Assembly (NCBI GenBank): GCA_963812255.1
Contig: CAWEUM010000005.1
Span: forward strand, 1,116,001-1,180,000
Direction: 5' to 3'
Length of the DNA stretch: 64,000 bases
Origin: DATJGR01 sp963812255
GTDB taxonomy: Bacteria > Pseudomonadota > Gammaproteobacteria > Pseudomonadales > Azotimanducaceae
The notes beneath the pieces are model-generated. The model was not told the origin of the DNA. It worked only from the letters and a program-made list of their open reading frames with translations, and searched no databases. Position 1 is the stretch's first letter, and each line of letters opens with the position of its first letter. Below, piece after piece: positions 35,351-43,925 of the stretch. The translations under genes and the position numbers were made by a program.

Positions 35351-36484
35351 TCACCGACGCCCAATCACCCCATCCAACTGACGCACCTGCAACGGCGCAC
35401 TCCACTTGACGAGGCGATTGCGCAGCGCACAGGCAAGCGGATGCGACCACTGCCCGATGTCACCAATCCGACGCGATTGCACGAGGACCGCGTTCGCGCG
35501 CGCAATCCGCTGCGTTTCATAGGTCAATAGCCCGGCGGAGACACCGTTTGCATCATCCAGCGCTGCGCCGAGCGCCACAGCGTCCTCCAGCGCCTGACAT
35601 GCGCCCTGTCCGAGGTTCGGCGTCATCGCATGCGCGGCGTCGCCGAGCAACGCAACGCGCCCACACGTCCAGGCCGATAGCGGCGCGAGATCGTGGATGT
35701 CGTTCTGCAGAGTGGCGTCGGCTGGGGTGCGGTCGATCAACGTCTCGATTGGGTGATGCCAGCCACGAAACAGTTCTTTCAGATGAGCCTTGCGCCGTGT
35801 TACCGGCACGAGATCACCTTCTGCCGCGTTCTGCGTACAGAACCAGTACGCCCGACCGCGCCTCAGCGGCGCCAGCCCGAACCGCACACCCGCGCCCCAC
35901 GACTCGCCCCAAAACGCTTCCGTTGACGTGTGCTCGAACGGTGCCACGCCCCGCCAAGCGGTGTAACCGGCATAGCGTGGCACGGACGCCGGGAACAGCT
36001 GTCGACGCAGTACGGAGTGAATGCCGTCGGCGCCAATCAATACATCAGCCTCCTCCACGGTGCCGTTGTCGAAATGCGCGGCCACGCCGTACTCGTCTTG
36101 CTCGAAGCGCTGAAATTCCGCGCCGAAGTGCAGACACTCCGCCGGCAACGCACGCGCGAGCAGCTGCTGCAGCTCCACGCGATGCGCGACGATCGTCGGC
36201 GTGCCGTAGCGTTCGCGCAGCGTTTCGCCGGATTGGTTGACCAGCAGTTCGCCATCCCAGGTGCGAATGCCGCCGCCGAGTTGGGAAACCGCCAACGCGT
36301 CCACCGCGTCTCCCACGCCAAGCCCACGCAATGCGCGCGTCGCATTCGGCCACAGCGCCAGACCTGCTCCGACCTCCGCCAACTCGAGCGCGCGCTCGAA
36401 TACGCGCACCGAGTGACCCGCACGGATCAACGCGATGGCTACGGCGAGGCCGCCGATTCCGGCGCCGATGACGATGGCCTTCAT
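35351..36484 (-). CDS. FAD-dependent monooxygenase (class A aromatic hydroxylase-like)
   Basis: This 377-aa flavoprotein has the dinucleotide-binding 'AIVIGAGIGGLAVAIALIRAG', 'VGAGLALWPNATRALRGLG', the DG motif 'VLIGADGIHSVLR' and the GD motif 'RVALLGDAAHAMTPNLGQGACQALED' in standard spacing. It resembles salicylate/6-hydroxynicotinate hydroxylases and zeaxanthin epoxidase. A hydrophobic aromatic or terpenoid substrate is plausible. About 230 nt without a recognisable gene separate it from the NamZ-type gene start; the small frames there look non-coding. Confidence 0.9.
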   Translation of the reverse strand: MKAIVIGAGIGGLAVAIALIRAGHSVRVFERALELAEVGAGLALWPNATRALRGLGVGDAVDALAVSQLGGGIRTWDGELLVNQSGETLRERYGTPTIVAHRVELQQLLARALPAECLHFGAEFQRFEQDEYGVAAHFDNGTVEEADVLIGADGIHSVLRRQLFPASVPRYAGYTAWRGVAPFEHTSTEAFWGESWGAGVRFGLAPLRRGRAYWFCTQNAAEGDLVPVTRRKAHLKELFRGWHHPIETLIDRTPADATLQNDIHDLAPLSAWTCGRVALLGDAAHAMTPNLGQGACQALEDAVALGAALDDANGVSAGLLTYETQRIARANAVLVQSRRIGDIGQWSHPLACALRNRLVKWSAPLQVRQLDGVIGRR

Positions 36485-36600
36485 TGAGCCGATCCGACTG
36501 CTGGAAAGACCCGAAGCGTATCAGTTCACGCGCGTTGACTGGCGTGTGGTTGAAACGCGTATTCCGGACCACCGGCCGCTCGTGGAACTCGATGCCCTTC

Positions 36601-37407
36601 TCAGGCAACCCGCCTCACCGCGCCACGGTTCTCACCCCCTTTCCGCATCGGGAGGGGCAACAACATCGGCACCTCCTTGCGATAGCGCCGGTACTGTTCG
36701 CCGAACGCATCGATCAGATCGTGCTCCTCCAAGACGATCGCGAGCAGCATGTAGCCGGTGGTGCCGATCGCGAACACGAGATGGCCGGCGGTCATGTCGG
36801 GCGTCGACCAGAATGCAATCAGGAAGCCGAGATACAGCGGGTGCCGCACGATGCGATACAGCAACGGCGTTCTGAACTGCTGCTCGGGGATCGCACGATT
36901 CATTGCTCGCGCGAACACCTGTCGCAAGCCGAACAGCTCGAAGTGATTGATGAGGAACGTGCTCCCGAACACCATCGCCCAACCGATCCAGTAGCCGGCG
37001 TTCAGCACGAAGCGGCCGGGGTCGTTGTCGATCGTCCAGACGCGCGTCGGAATCGGTTGCCATTGCCAATACAACAGCATCAATGCGGCGCTCGCAAAAA
37101 TCACATAGGTACTGCGTTCCACCGACATCGGCACCAGGCGTGTCCACCAGCGCTTGAACGCCGGCCGCGCCATCACACTGTGCTGTACGGCAAACAACGC
37201 CAGCAGCGCGATGTCGATATTGAGTGTCGAAAGCAGCGATCCGGTGCTGCCGGAATCGATCGACTTGGACACCCACAGGTTGCCGACGAAGCCGATCGCA
37301 TACAGGATCGTCGCGAAAAAAAACGCATACGCAAACAGACCGTAAAGCACGGCGACGATGCCGCCGCTCAAGCTCTGACGCATGGTCGTGATGGGGCATG
37401 TGGACAT
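36601..37407 (-). CDS. mddA: MddA-like methanethiol S-methyltransferase (NnrU/ICMT-type membrane protein)
   Basis: The 268-aa protein has about five hydrophobic helices. 'AIGFVGNLWVSKSIDSG', 'LALFAVQHSVMARPAFK' and 'RSTYVIFASAALMLLYW' are close to what I know of MddA, which methylates methanethiol to dimethyl sulfide with SAM. The ICMT-like SAM region 'YRIVRHPLYLGFLIAFW' and 'EEHDLIDAFGEQYRRYR' is present. ATG 37407 follows GGAGAA. It diverges from the SARP-like regulator across 79 nt, suggesting regulation by it. Confidence 0.7.
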   Translation of the reverse strand: MSTCPITTMRQSLSGGIVAVLYGLFAYAFFFATILYAIGFVGNLWVSKSIDSGSTGSLLSTLNIDIALLALFAVQHSVMARPAFKRWWTRLVPMSVERSTYVIFASAALMLLYWQWQPIPTRVWTIDNDPGRFVLNAGYWIGWAMVFGSTFLINHFELFGLRQVFARAMNRAIPEQQFRTPLLYRIVRHPLYLGFLIAFWSTPDMTAGHLVFAIGTTGYMLLAIVLEEHDLIDAFGEQYRRYRKEVPMLLPLPMRKGGENRGAVRRVA

Positions 37408-37486
37408 TTGATCTTCTCCAAAAGGCGTCGCAACTGACGAATTGTCGTGGACGAATGCACGTTAAGATCGTGACGTTGAAACGAGC

Positions 37487-39520
37487 GTGGTAGCCCGCGT
37501 GGAAAAGCGCGCAAAACTCTCCGAATCCAACCGTCAGGCATCTGAATCCCGCCTGGAAGTGCGGTTACTCGGGGAGGTCGAACTGCGTCGGGACGGTGTT
37601 TCGCTGACCTTGCCGCCCTCACGGAAGGCGCGCGGATTGCTCGCCTACCTCGCCCTCGCGCCGCGCCCGGTGAGTCGCAGCGCGTTGTGTGAGCTGATGT
37701 GGGACGTTCCGAACGATCCGCGCAGCGAGCTGCGCTGGAGCTTGAGCAAGTTGCGCGGCGTTCTCGACACACCCGGCCGCGCCCGCGTTGTCGCGACTCG
37801 AGATACCGTCGCGTTCGACCTCAGCGATTGTTTCGTCGATACCATCGCGATACGCGATGCGCTGCAGACCGGCATAGAGACGCTCGATCGGCGGCAACTG
37901 CGTGGCCTGGCCGCGCTGTTCGTGGGCGAGTTTCTGGAAGACGTCGAGATCGACCGGCAGCCTTTGTTTTCAAGCTGGCTCGTCGCCCAGCGGCGCCGCC
38001 TTCACGCGTGCCGGGCTGCCATACTCGAGCGCCTGGCGCTTCACGCTCCACAGGATTCGCCGGAACTATTCGACGATCTCGACCAATGGCTTCAACTCGC
38101 GCCGCTGGACGCGGCCGCGCATGAGGCACTGCTACGCGCGCTGGCGTCGCACGGACGCATTCGCGACGGCGAGATGCATCTCGATGCGACGGTCGAACTA
38201 TTCGAGTCCGAAGGCCTCGACAGCATGTCGATCCGCAGCGTCTGGCGAAGTGTACGAGGCCGCGAGTCGCCGCGCACCGACGTGCCGGGGGATGCGTCCC
38301 AGATCGGTTCCGCGGCAACGGACTCATCACGCCGCGCATCGATCGCAGTCATGCCGTTCGTCGACCGAACCGTGGGCAGCGATTCACGCGGCGAACTCGC
38401 AGAAAACCTCGCGCACGACATCATCACGCGCCTCGCGAAGCTGCGCATGATGTTCGTGATCGCGCACGGCAGCGTATTCGCATTGAGCGAACGCAACATC
38501 GGCCCGGAGGCGGCGGGGCGGATGCTCAACGTCGACTACGTCGCCAGTGGTTCGGTACAGCGGCGTGCCGAGCATATGGTGGTGACCACCGAACTGGTCG
38601 ACACGCGCTCCGCGCGCATCATCTGGACCGACACGTTCGAGTATCGGTCGAGCGATGCTCTGATCGCGCTCGACGATATCGGCAACAGCATCGTTGCCGC
38701 AATAGCGCACGAGATCGAGGCGGCGGAGCGCAATCTCGCAATCCTGCGGCCGCCGAGTTCGCTGGATGCCTGGCAGGCGTATCACCGCGGTCTGTGGCAT
38801 ATGTATCGGTTCAATGCACGGGACAACGACGTGGCAGAGCAACTGCTGCAAACATCGGTGCGCCTTGATCCGACCTTTTCGCGCGCATACGCAGGGCTGT
38901 CGTTCACGCATTTTCAGAACGCGTTCCTGCATCGAGCGGATGATCGTGCAACGGAGATCGATCGCGCCTATGACGCCGCGGGCCAAAGCATCATGGCGGA
39001 CGATCAGGACCCCGCCGCGCACTGGGCAATGGGACGCGCGCTGTGGCTGCGCCGGCTGCACGACGATTCGATCGTGGAACTCGAACGTGCTGTCGCACTC
39101 AGTCCGAACTTTGCGCCGGGCCACTATGCGCTCGGCTTCGTGAACTGCCAGACCGGCGATCCAGCCGCCGCAATCCGTTCTGTCGACTACTCGCGCAACT
39201 TGAGTCCATTCGATCCACTGTTGTTCGCGATGCTCGCGACGCGCGCGCTTGGACATCTGCGCCTGGGCGAACTGGATGCAGCCGCGGAGTGGGCACTCAG
39301 AGCTGTCGCGCGACCCAATGCACACACCCACATTCAGACGATTGCGGCGCACTGCCTTGCAGCAGCGGGCCGCGCGCCGGAGGCGCGCGCGTTCGCCCAA
39401 CGCATCCATGCGACGAACCCACGCTATCGACTCGACGAATTCTTCACGGCATTTCATTTCGCGCCCGATGCCGAAGCGCTGCTGCGGCGTGGCGCGAAGC
39501 TGCTGCAATCCGGCAGTTGA
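37487..39520 (+). CDS. SARP/BTAD-type transcriptional regulator with TolB-like and TPR domains
   Basis: This 677-aa protein starts at GTG 37487 (or 37499). Residues about 25-95 form an OmpR/SARP winged helix ('LLGEVELRRDGVSLTLPPSRKARGLLAYLAL', in blocks), and about 105-260 a bacterial transcriptional activation domain. About 285-395 is a TolB/adenylate-cyclase-associated-like domain ('IAVMPFVDRTVG', 'DIITRLAKLRMMFVIA', 'VDYVASGSVQRR'). From about 410 to the end are TPR repeats. No transmembrane helix is visible, unlike CadC. The ligand and targets are unknown; divergent mddA is the obvious candidate target. Confidence 0.82.
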   Translation: MVARVEKRAKLSESNRQASESRLEVRLLGEVELRRDGVSLTLPPSRKARGLLAYLALAPRPVSRSALCELMWDVPNDPRSELRWSLSKLRGVLDTPGRARVVATRDTVAFDLSDCFVDTIAIRDALQTGIETLDRRQLRGLAALFVGEFLEDVEIDRQPLFSSWLVAQRRRLHACRAAILERLALHAPQDSPELFDDLDQWLQLAPLDAAAHEALLRALASHGRIRDGEMHLDATVELFESEGLDSMSIRSVWRSVRGRESPRTDVPGDASQIGSAATDSSRRASIAVMPFVDRTVGSDSRGELAENLAHDIITRLAKLRMMFVIAHGSVFALSERNIGPEAAGRMLNVDYVASGSVQRRAEHMVVTTELVDTRSARIIWTDTFEYRSSDALIALDDIGNSIVAAIAHEIEAAERNLAILRPPSSLDAWQAYHRGLWHMYRFNARDNDVAEQLLQTSVRLDPTFSRAYAGLSFTHFQNAFLHRADDRATEIDRAYDAAGQSIMADDQDPAAHWAMGRALWLRRLHDDSIVELERAVALSPNFAPGHYALGFVNCQTGDPAAAIRSVDYSRNLSPFDPLLFAMLATRALGHLRLGELDAAAEWALRAVARPNAHTHIQTIAAHCLAAAGRAPEARAFAQRIHATNPRYRLDEFFTAFHFAPDAEALLRRGAKLLQSGS

Positions 39521-39588
39521 GCCGGCGGGTACCCGGCTGAGCGGCCCATTTACCCCGACCCCGTTCGCCGTTTTTCGAGATCCTTCAA

Positions 39589-39610
39589 ATAGACCGACCA
39601 GTCGGTTTAT
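39589..39610. promoter_or_regulatory. TetR-type operator within the Rieske oxygenase promoter
   Basis: ACCGAC and GTCGGT arms flank a CA centre, extended outward by ATA/TAT after one mismatch, giving a 22-bp dyad. The last bases merge with a -10 box TATACT (39608-39613), and a weak -35 TTCAAA lies 18 nt upstream at 39584. A repressor here would cover the promoter spacer. The coupled downstream TetR gene is the natural candidate. Confidence 0.75.
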
Positions 39611-39642
39611 ACTGGCGCCGAGCTGTTCGCCAGGAGAGTCCT

Positions 39643-40587
39643 ATGATTCCGAATCGCTGGTATCCAGTGCTGGAGAGCGCAAAGCTCGGTAAGCGGCCCG
39701 CGACGGTTGCGCGTTTCGACGCGAGCTATGTGCTGTGGCGCGACGACGGCGGCGTTGCACACATGTTTCCGGCGCACTGCCCGCATCGCGGCGCGCACCT
39801 CGGCCAGGGCAAAGTGATCGACGGCGCGCTGGCGTGTCCATGGCATGGGTTTCAATTCGATGCCGGCGGCCACTGCAGAGCCGCGCCGTGCGAGGGACCG
39901 GACGGCAAAATCCCGACCCAGTTACGCAGCCATCCGCTGCCGGTACGCGAAGCGCACGGATTGATCTGGACCTGGCGCGGCGACGAACGCGAGCACTATC
40001 CGGAGATCGCATTCTTCGACGACGTGACGCTCGACCTCGCGTGTAGCGCGGAGGCGTCGTACGTACTGCCGTACCACTACACGCGCATGGTCGAGACGAA
40101 TCTCGACATTCACCACACGCCGTTCGTGCACGGCTCCGTCTTCCCAGGGCTGGGTCATGAGGTACACGACTACAGCGCGCACCTCGAAGGCGATCGCATC
40201 ACAACGCGCGGCGTGTTCGCGTTTCGATGGTCCAAGAAGGGGCTGGCGTTTCGCGCCGATGCGATCCTGCCGAACCTCGGCATGATCGAACTGAGCGACA
40301 AGCTGCGGCTGCTGGTCGCCGCGACACCCGTTGACGCCACGCACTCGTGGGTGTGGTTCCGCTACTACCAGGACTACACCAATCTGCCCGGAATCCGCTG
40401 GTTGATCCCGTGGCTGTCGGTGCAGTCCGAGTTGCGCGTGGTGCAGAAGCAGGATTGGCGCGTCTTTTCACAGATGACACGCGGGACGGTCGAAGACGTC
40501 GACTACCACCTGGTGCACGCCGATCTCGGCATTGCGTTGTATCTGAAGCGCCGCCGCGAACTGCTGCAGGAAACCGCGGTTGGCTAA
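39643..40587 (+). CDS. Rieske [2Fe-2S] aromatic-ring-hydroxylating-type oxygenase, alpha subunit
   Basis: The 314-aa oxygenase has a Rieske cluster with C-x-H 'HCPHRGAHLGQG' and C-x2-H 'ACPWHGFQFDAGG'. The mononuclear iron triad is suggested by 'ETNLDIHHTPFVHG' (Asp and two His). It is shorter than dioxygenase alpha subunits (about 430-450 aa) and closer to the KshA/PaO-like monooxygenase group; a separate reductase would be needed and is not nearby. CAGGAGAG precedes ATG 39643. It is coupled to the TetR gene. Confidence 0.88.
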   Translation: MIPNRWYPVLESAKLGKRPATVARFDASYVLWRDDGGVAHMFPAHCPHRGAHLGQGKVIDGALACPWHGFQFDAGGHCRAAPCEGPDGKIPTQLRSHPLPVREAHGLIWTWRGDEREHYPEIAFFDDVTLDLACSAEASYVLPYHYTRMVETNLDIHHTPFVHGSVFPGLGHEVHDYSAHLEGDRITTRGVFAFRWSKKGLAFRADAILPNLGMIELSDKLRLLVAATPVDATHSWVWFRYYQDYTNLPGIRWLIPWLSVQSELRVVQKQDWRVFSQMTRGTVEDVDYHLVHADLGIALYLKRRRELLQETAVG

Positions 40588-41155
40588 GCACCAGAGTGCC
40601 GCGCACCGGCGCGAACAGATTCTGACCGCCGCGCTCGCATGCTTCGCGCGCCAGGGCTATTTCCAGACGCGAATGGACGACATCGTCCGTGAGAGCGGAC
40701 TCAGCAAGGGCGCGCTGTATCACCATTTTGCGGGCAAGGAAGAGGTGTTCCTGGGCCTATTCGATGAGTTCGAGCGCGCGATCTGGGCGGGCTGGCAGGC
40801 AACCGCCGAACTGGATGCGCCCAAAGCAATCGCGCGGCAGGGCGACATCGTGCTCGAGCAGGTGCTGGGCGTTCCGGGCGTGATCGATGCGTGGATCGAG
40901 TTCCTCGGCCATTCCCAGTCTCGCGAGCGATTCGCCAACATCTACACTCAGTCGCGCGGACAGCTTGCCAGGACGATCCGAGCGGGCATACGCGCCGGGC
41001 AGCTCGCGCGCTGCAACGCGTCGGCGCTGGCGGCGACCCTCACCGCAATCATCGAGGGGCTGATCCTGCAGGCGCTGGCCGATCGCTCATTCGATGCGCG
41101 TCGGCACTGGCGCTCGGCGTGGCGGCTGTTGCTCGACGGAGTGGGCCCCGAATGA
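40580..41155 (+). CDS. TetR/AcrR family transcriptional regulator
   Basis: This 191-aa regulator starts at TTG 40580, overlapping the Rieske gene by 8 nt. The N-terminal helix-turn-helix is canonical: 'REQILTAALACFARQGYFQTRMDDIVRESGLSKGALYHHFAGKEEVF' in consecutive blocks. The C-terminal ligand domain is helical. As last gene of an operon headed by a TetR-type operator, it probably represses its own transcription and the oxygenase until a substrate binds. Confidence 0.92.
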   Translation: MAKHQSAAHRREQILTAALACFARQGYFQTRMDDIVRESGLSKGALYHHFAGKEEVFLGLFDEFERAIWAGWQATAELDAPKAIARQGDIVLEQVLGVPGVIDAWIEFLGHSQSRERFANIYTQSRGQLARTIRAGIRAGQLARCNASALAATLTAIIEGLILQALADRSFDARRHWRSAWRLLLDGVGPE

Positions 41156-41239
41156 CGATGGTCCTACGCACGATCTGCAATCAAATGGGTTGCGCTGGGA
41201 GAATCCCCCGGCGCGGCGTTGCGCGTTGAGCCGAACGCC

Positions 41240-42034
41240 TTACACCGGCAACCCCGTCGCGTGCGTCGAATTCACCGTGATCGAATGACCGCCCGGTTCA
41301 GTGACCGTAAACGATCGGTGAATGTTGCCGTCTTCGATCGCAGAAGGTGCAAGTCCCGCAGCCGCCAACGTCGCATGGCTTACATCAACGTCGTCCACCA
41401 TCAAATCGAACGGCGCAGCCCGCCCGTGCGCAGGCTTGTCGTCCGGCAGGATGATCAAGTGCGTGCCGCCGCGAAGCTCGAATATCGAGACGCGATCGAA
41501 ATGCCCTACCAGACGCAGGCCGAGCTTCGAGAAGAACGCCGCACTCGCCGCGGTATCCAAAACCGCGAGCGACACATGACCGATCCACATCGGTGGGCGT
41601 GCGTCCTTCGACTCCCCCGGCTTGCGCATCCAGCGGCTGCCGCTCGCCACGTCCTGCACCGGTTCGTCGGCCTTCTTCCAACCGTTGAACCCGGCCTCGA
41701 GATGCGCGACATCCGGATAGCCCATATCCAGCAGCGCCTTCGCCGCGAATGCTGAACGGCCGCCACCCGCGCAGAATACGACGATACGTTTGTTCTCGTT
41801 GAAATAGTCGCGATAGTAGGGGCTCGCGGGATCGGCCCAGAATTCGAGCATGCCACGCGGAGCGTGCACCGAATTCGGAATGGTGCCGAGATCGATGGTT
41901 TCCTGGATCTCGCGGATGTCGACGAGCAGCAGGTCGTCGCGCTTGGCGATCTCATCCTTCAAATCGTCGATCGAGAGATTGTCGAGTTTCGACTTCAGCT
42001 CTTCGACGGCTGCAAATATCGGTTGAATGGTCAT
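41240..42034 (-). CDS. rhodanese-VOC (glyoxalase fold) fusion protein
   Basis: The 264-aa protein has two domains. Residues about 15-125 are a rhodanese: 'DDLLLVDIREIQETIDLGTIPNSVHAPRG' in parts, active Cys in 'IVVFCAGGGRSAFAAKAL' and 'HLEAGFNGWKKA'. Residues about 147-264 are a VOC domain: 'IGHVSLAVLDTAASAAFFSKLGLRLVG' and 'FTVTEPGGHSITVNSTH'. Each half looks complete, and no stop or frameshift separates them. A persulfide- or glutathione-linked thiol chemistry is conceivable, but that is inference. Confidence 0.85.
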   Translation of the reverse strand: MTIQPIFAAVEELKSKLDNLSIDDLKDEIAKRDDLLLVDIREIQETIDLGTIPNSVHAPRGMLEFWADPASPYYRDYFNENKRIVVFCAGGGRSAFAAKALLDMGYPDVAHLEAGFNGWKKADEPVQDVASGSRWMRKPGESKDARPPMWIGHVSLAVLDTAASAAFFSKLGLRLVGHFDRVSIFELRGGTHLIILPDDKPAHGRAAPFDLMVDDVDVSHATLAAAGLAPSAIEDGNIHRSFTVTEPGGHSITVNSTHATGLPV

Positions 42035-42134
42035 GACCGTTGCTTCGTACGGATCCTGGCCAAACCGTACGCCGTGTGCCGACGCCCGGCAAGCGCGCCG
42101 CCCGCACTCACCGCAATGACGCGATCACGGCTGC

Positions 42135-42207
42135 GCTATCGCGGTGGCGCTATCGCGGTGGCGCTATCGCGGTGGCGCTATCGCGGTGGCGCTATCGCGG
42201 TGGCGCT
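42135..42207. repeat. 14-bp tandem repeat, five copies
   Basis: The unit GCTATCGCGGTGGC is repeated five times without a mismatch (42135-42204), followed by a partial sixth GCT. The right-hand copy overlaps the 3' end of the tannase-like gene, so its stop codon (42192-42194) and last residues lie in the array. A 14-bp period changes frame with each unit. Confidence 0.95.
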
Positions 42208-43784
42208 CCGCACGAAAAACTGTCCGCGGCATCGACGCTGCCTCCACCGTCATACACCGCGATCTCCGGATACGGGCACAGCGGCCGCGTGCGCACGACC
42301 CCATCCGCGCCGTTCAGACGCGACGCGATGATCTGCTCCGGCGGCCTGCCCGTTTCCACCCATCCGTCGAGCGCCTGCAGCGCATCGAAGCGGTTCGGAC
42401 CGGTGCCACCCCCGCACTGGCCCATGCCGGGCACCATGAATAATCGGTAGTAGCGGTCGAGATTGGCATCGTCCACCACCGCACGCACACGCTCGTAGTA
42501 GTTGATGCTGTTCAATGGCGGAACGACGGGGTCGGCCCAGCCTTGATATTGCAGCAACTTCCCGCCGTGATCGAAGTACGGAGTCAGGTTTGGATCGATC
42601 GCATCCAGCGTGTCGCCGACTTCCACTTCTGCGGTCGTCATGTCGCGCGTGATATCGAATTTGCGATAGTCCCAGTGCTTGCTGTTGAACACGATGAACG
42701 CGAAGAAACCGGTGGCGAGCGGCGATGGCTGCGCCCGCATCGCGCTGTTGGCACGTGCCCAGCCGAGTTCGCTACCAGGCGACAAACCGGGGAACAGCCA
42801 CACCTGGGTCAGCGGATTGATCATCGGTCGATACAACATCTGCGCGCCGGCAAGCTGCGCAGACGTCAAGCAGTTCTGCGCATCGGCGTCGGCACAGCGC
42901 AGCGAGGCAGGATCGAAGCGACAACGCAGCGGATCCTCGATTACGGCGTCTTTGACGCCGTCCGACGCATCACATTCATCGAGCACGGCCCGATGCAGCA
43001 TCGGCAACTTCTCCGGCGGAATCAGATGACCCGGCGCCTTGTCGATCGCCTGTGCATCGACGACATGCCGGGCCTGCAGTCGCGACATGTAGTTTGCAGG
43101 ACCCCCAGCGACAATGCCGTCGAAATCCGTTGGGAATCGTTGTGCCGCCATCAGGCCCTGACGGCCACCCGTCGCGCAGCCATACCAATACGCGCGCCGC
43201 GGCGGGCTGCCATAAAAAGCGACCGAAATGGCCTTCGCCTTGGCGGCGAGTTCGTGTACTGCGCGATAGCCGAAATCGACGACCCGCTGCGGGTGGTTCA
43301 ATGCGAAGCTCGCGTCGTCTGGCCCACCTGTGTGACCCGTGTCGGTGCCCGCCGCGGCATAGCCCGCTGCGAGTTGGCTCGCCATCGAGGCGAGCGGAAT
43401 CTCGCCGCCATATCCATCGTTACCGGCCGCAGTGAGCTTGCCATTCCAACCCTGCATCGGCAGCCACACTTCGAAGCCGATGTTGGAATCCGGCGCCGGC
43501 GCGACGTGGCCCACCACGCGGCAGAACGCCGGCAACGATGCAAACGGTGACGGTTCGGCCGGCGCGAGGTGCGACGTTGCCGATTGGGGCAACATCGGCA
43601 ATTGGGCCGGCTTCGACGTGAATTGGCCGGCCGCGACGCGCCGCGCAACCGTGATCTGCGTATCTTTCAGATCGAGCGTGGCGAGGCTCTCACACGTACC
43701 GGCACGCGCTGCGCCAGCGGCCAGAACACACGCGAACAGCCCAATGGAAACCAATCCCTCGCCTATGAAAGATCGCTTTCTCAT
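42192..43784 (-). CDS. tannase/feruloyl esterase family protein, probable pseudoenzyme
   Basis: The 530-aa secreted protein from ATG 43784 has a signal peptide ('LVSIGLFACVLAAGAARA') and the family layout 'EVWLPMQGWNGKLTAAGNDGYGG', 'GTDTGHTGG', 'GFRYRAVHELA'-like (here FGYRAVHELA) and 'FDGIVAGGPA'. The family's CS-D-HC catalytic motif is altered: the nucleophile site reads 'YGCATGGRQG' (Ala204 for Ser) and the His site 'PGMGQCGGG' (Gln456 for His). Asp418 ('GWADP') and both Cys are kept. Canonical esterase activity is therefore not expected. The stop lies in the tandem repeat. Confidence 0.85.
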   Translation of the reverse strand: MRKRSFIGEGLVSIGLFACVLAAGAARAGTCESLATLDLKDTQITVARRVAAGQFTSKPAQLPMLPQSATSHLAPAEPSPFASLPAFCRVVGHVAPAPDSNIGFEVWLPMQGWNGKLTAAGNDGYGGEIPLASMASQLAAGYAAAGTDTGHTGGPDDASFALNHPQRVVDFGYRAVHELAAKAKAISVAFYGSPPRRAYWYGCATGGRQGLMAAQRFPTDFDGIVAGGPANYMSRLQARHVVDAQAIDKAPGHLIPPEKLPMLHRAVLDECDASDGVKDAVIEDPLRCRFDPASLRCADADAQNCLTSAQLAGAQMLYRPMINPLTQVWLFPGLSPGSELGWARANSAMRAQPSPLATGFFAFIVFNSKHWDYRKFDITRDMTTAEVEVGDTLDAIDPNLTPYFDHGGKLLQYQGWADPVVPPLNSINYYERVRAVVDDANLDRYYRLFMVPGMGQCGGGTGPNRFDALQALDGWVETGRPPEQIIASRLNGADGVVRTRPLCPYPEIAVYDGGGSVDAADSFSCGAPPR

Positions 43785-43925
43785 CGGCATCGGCTCGCAC
43801 GCTGTATCCATCGCTGAGAAGCGGCGAGATTGCCACACGAATGGCCGTGATGCTCATGCGCGCACACGATATGCTCGACATCGTTCGCTTCCCAACCGAC
43901 ATCACGACACAACGGGACATATCCG

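Noticed and set aside
36485..36600. Short protein-like plus-strand frame between the FAD monooxygenase and the MddA-like gene
   Set aside because: No start signal, and the frame continues antisense into the methyltransferase gene; too short to support.
38384..39508. 374-codon minus-strand open frame
   Set aside because: It is antisense to the TPR half of the SARP-like regulator and has no supporting start signal or domain.
39520..39538. Terminator after the SARP-like regulator
   Set aside because: AGCCGG/CCGGCT arms form a hairpin, but no T-run follows, so a terminator call is not justified.
42135..42207. CRISPR array
   Set aside because: The repeats are only 14 bp and directly adjacent with no spacers, and no cas genes are present; it is a simple tandem repeat.
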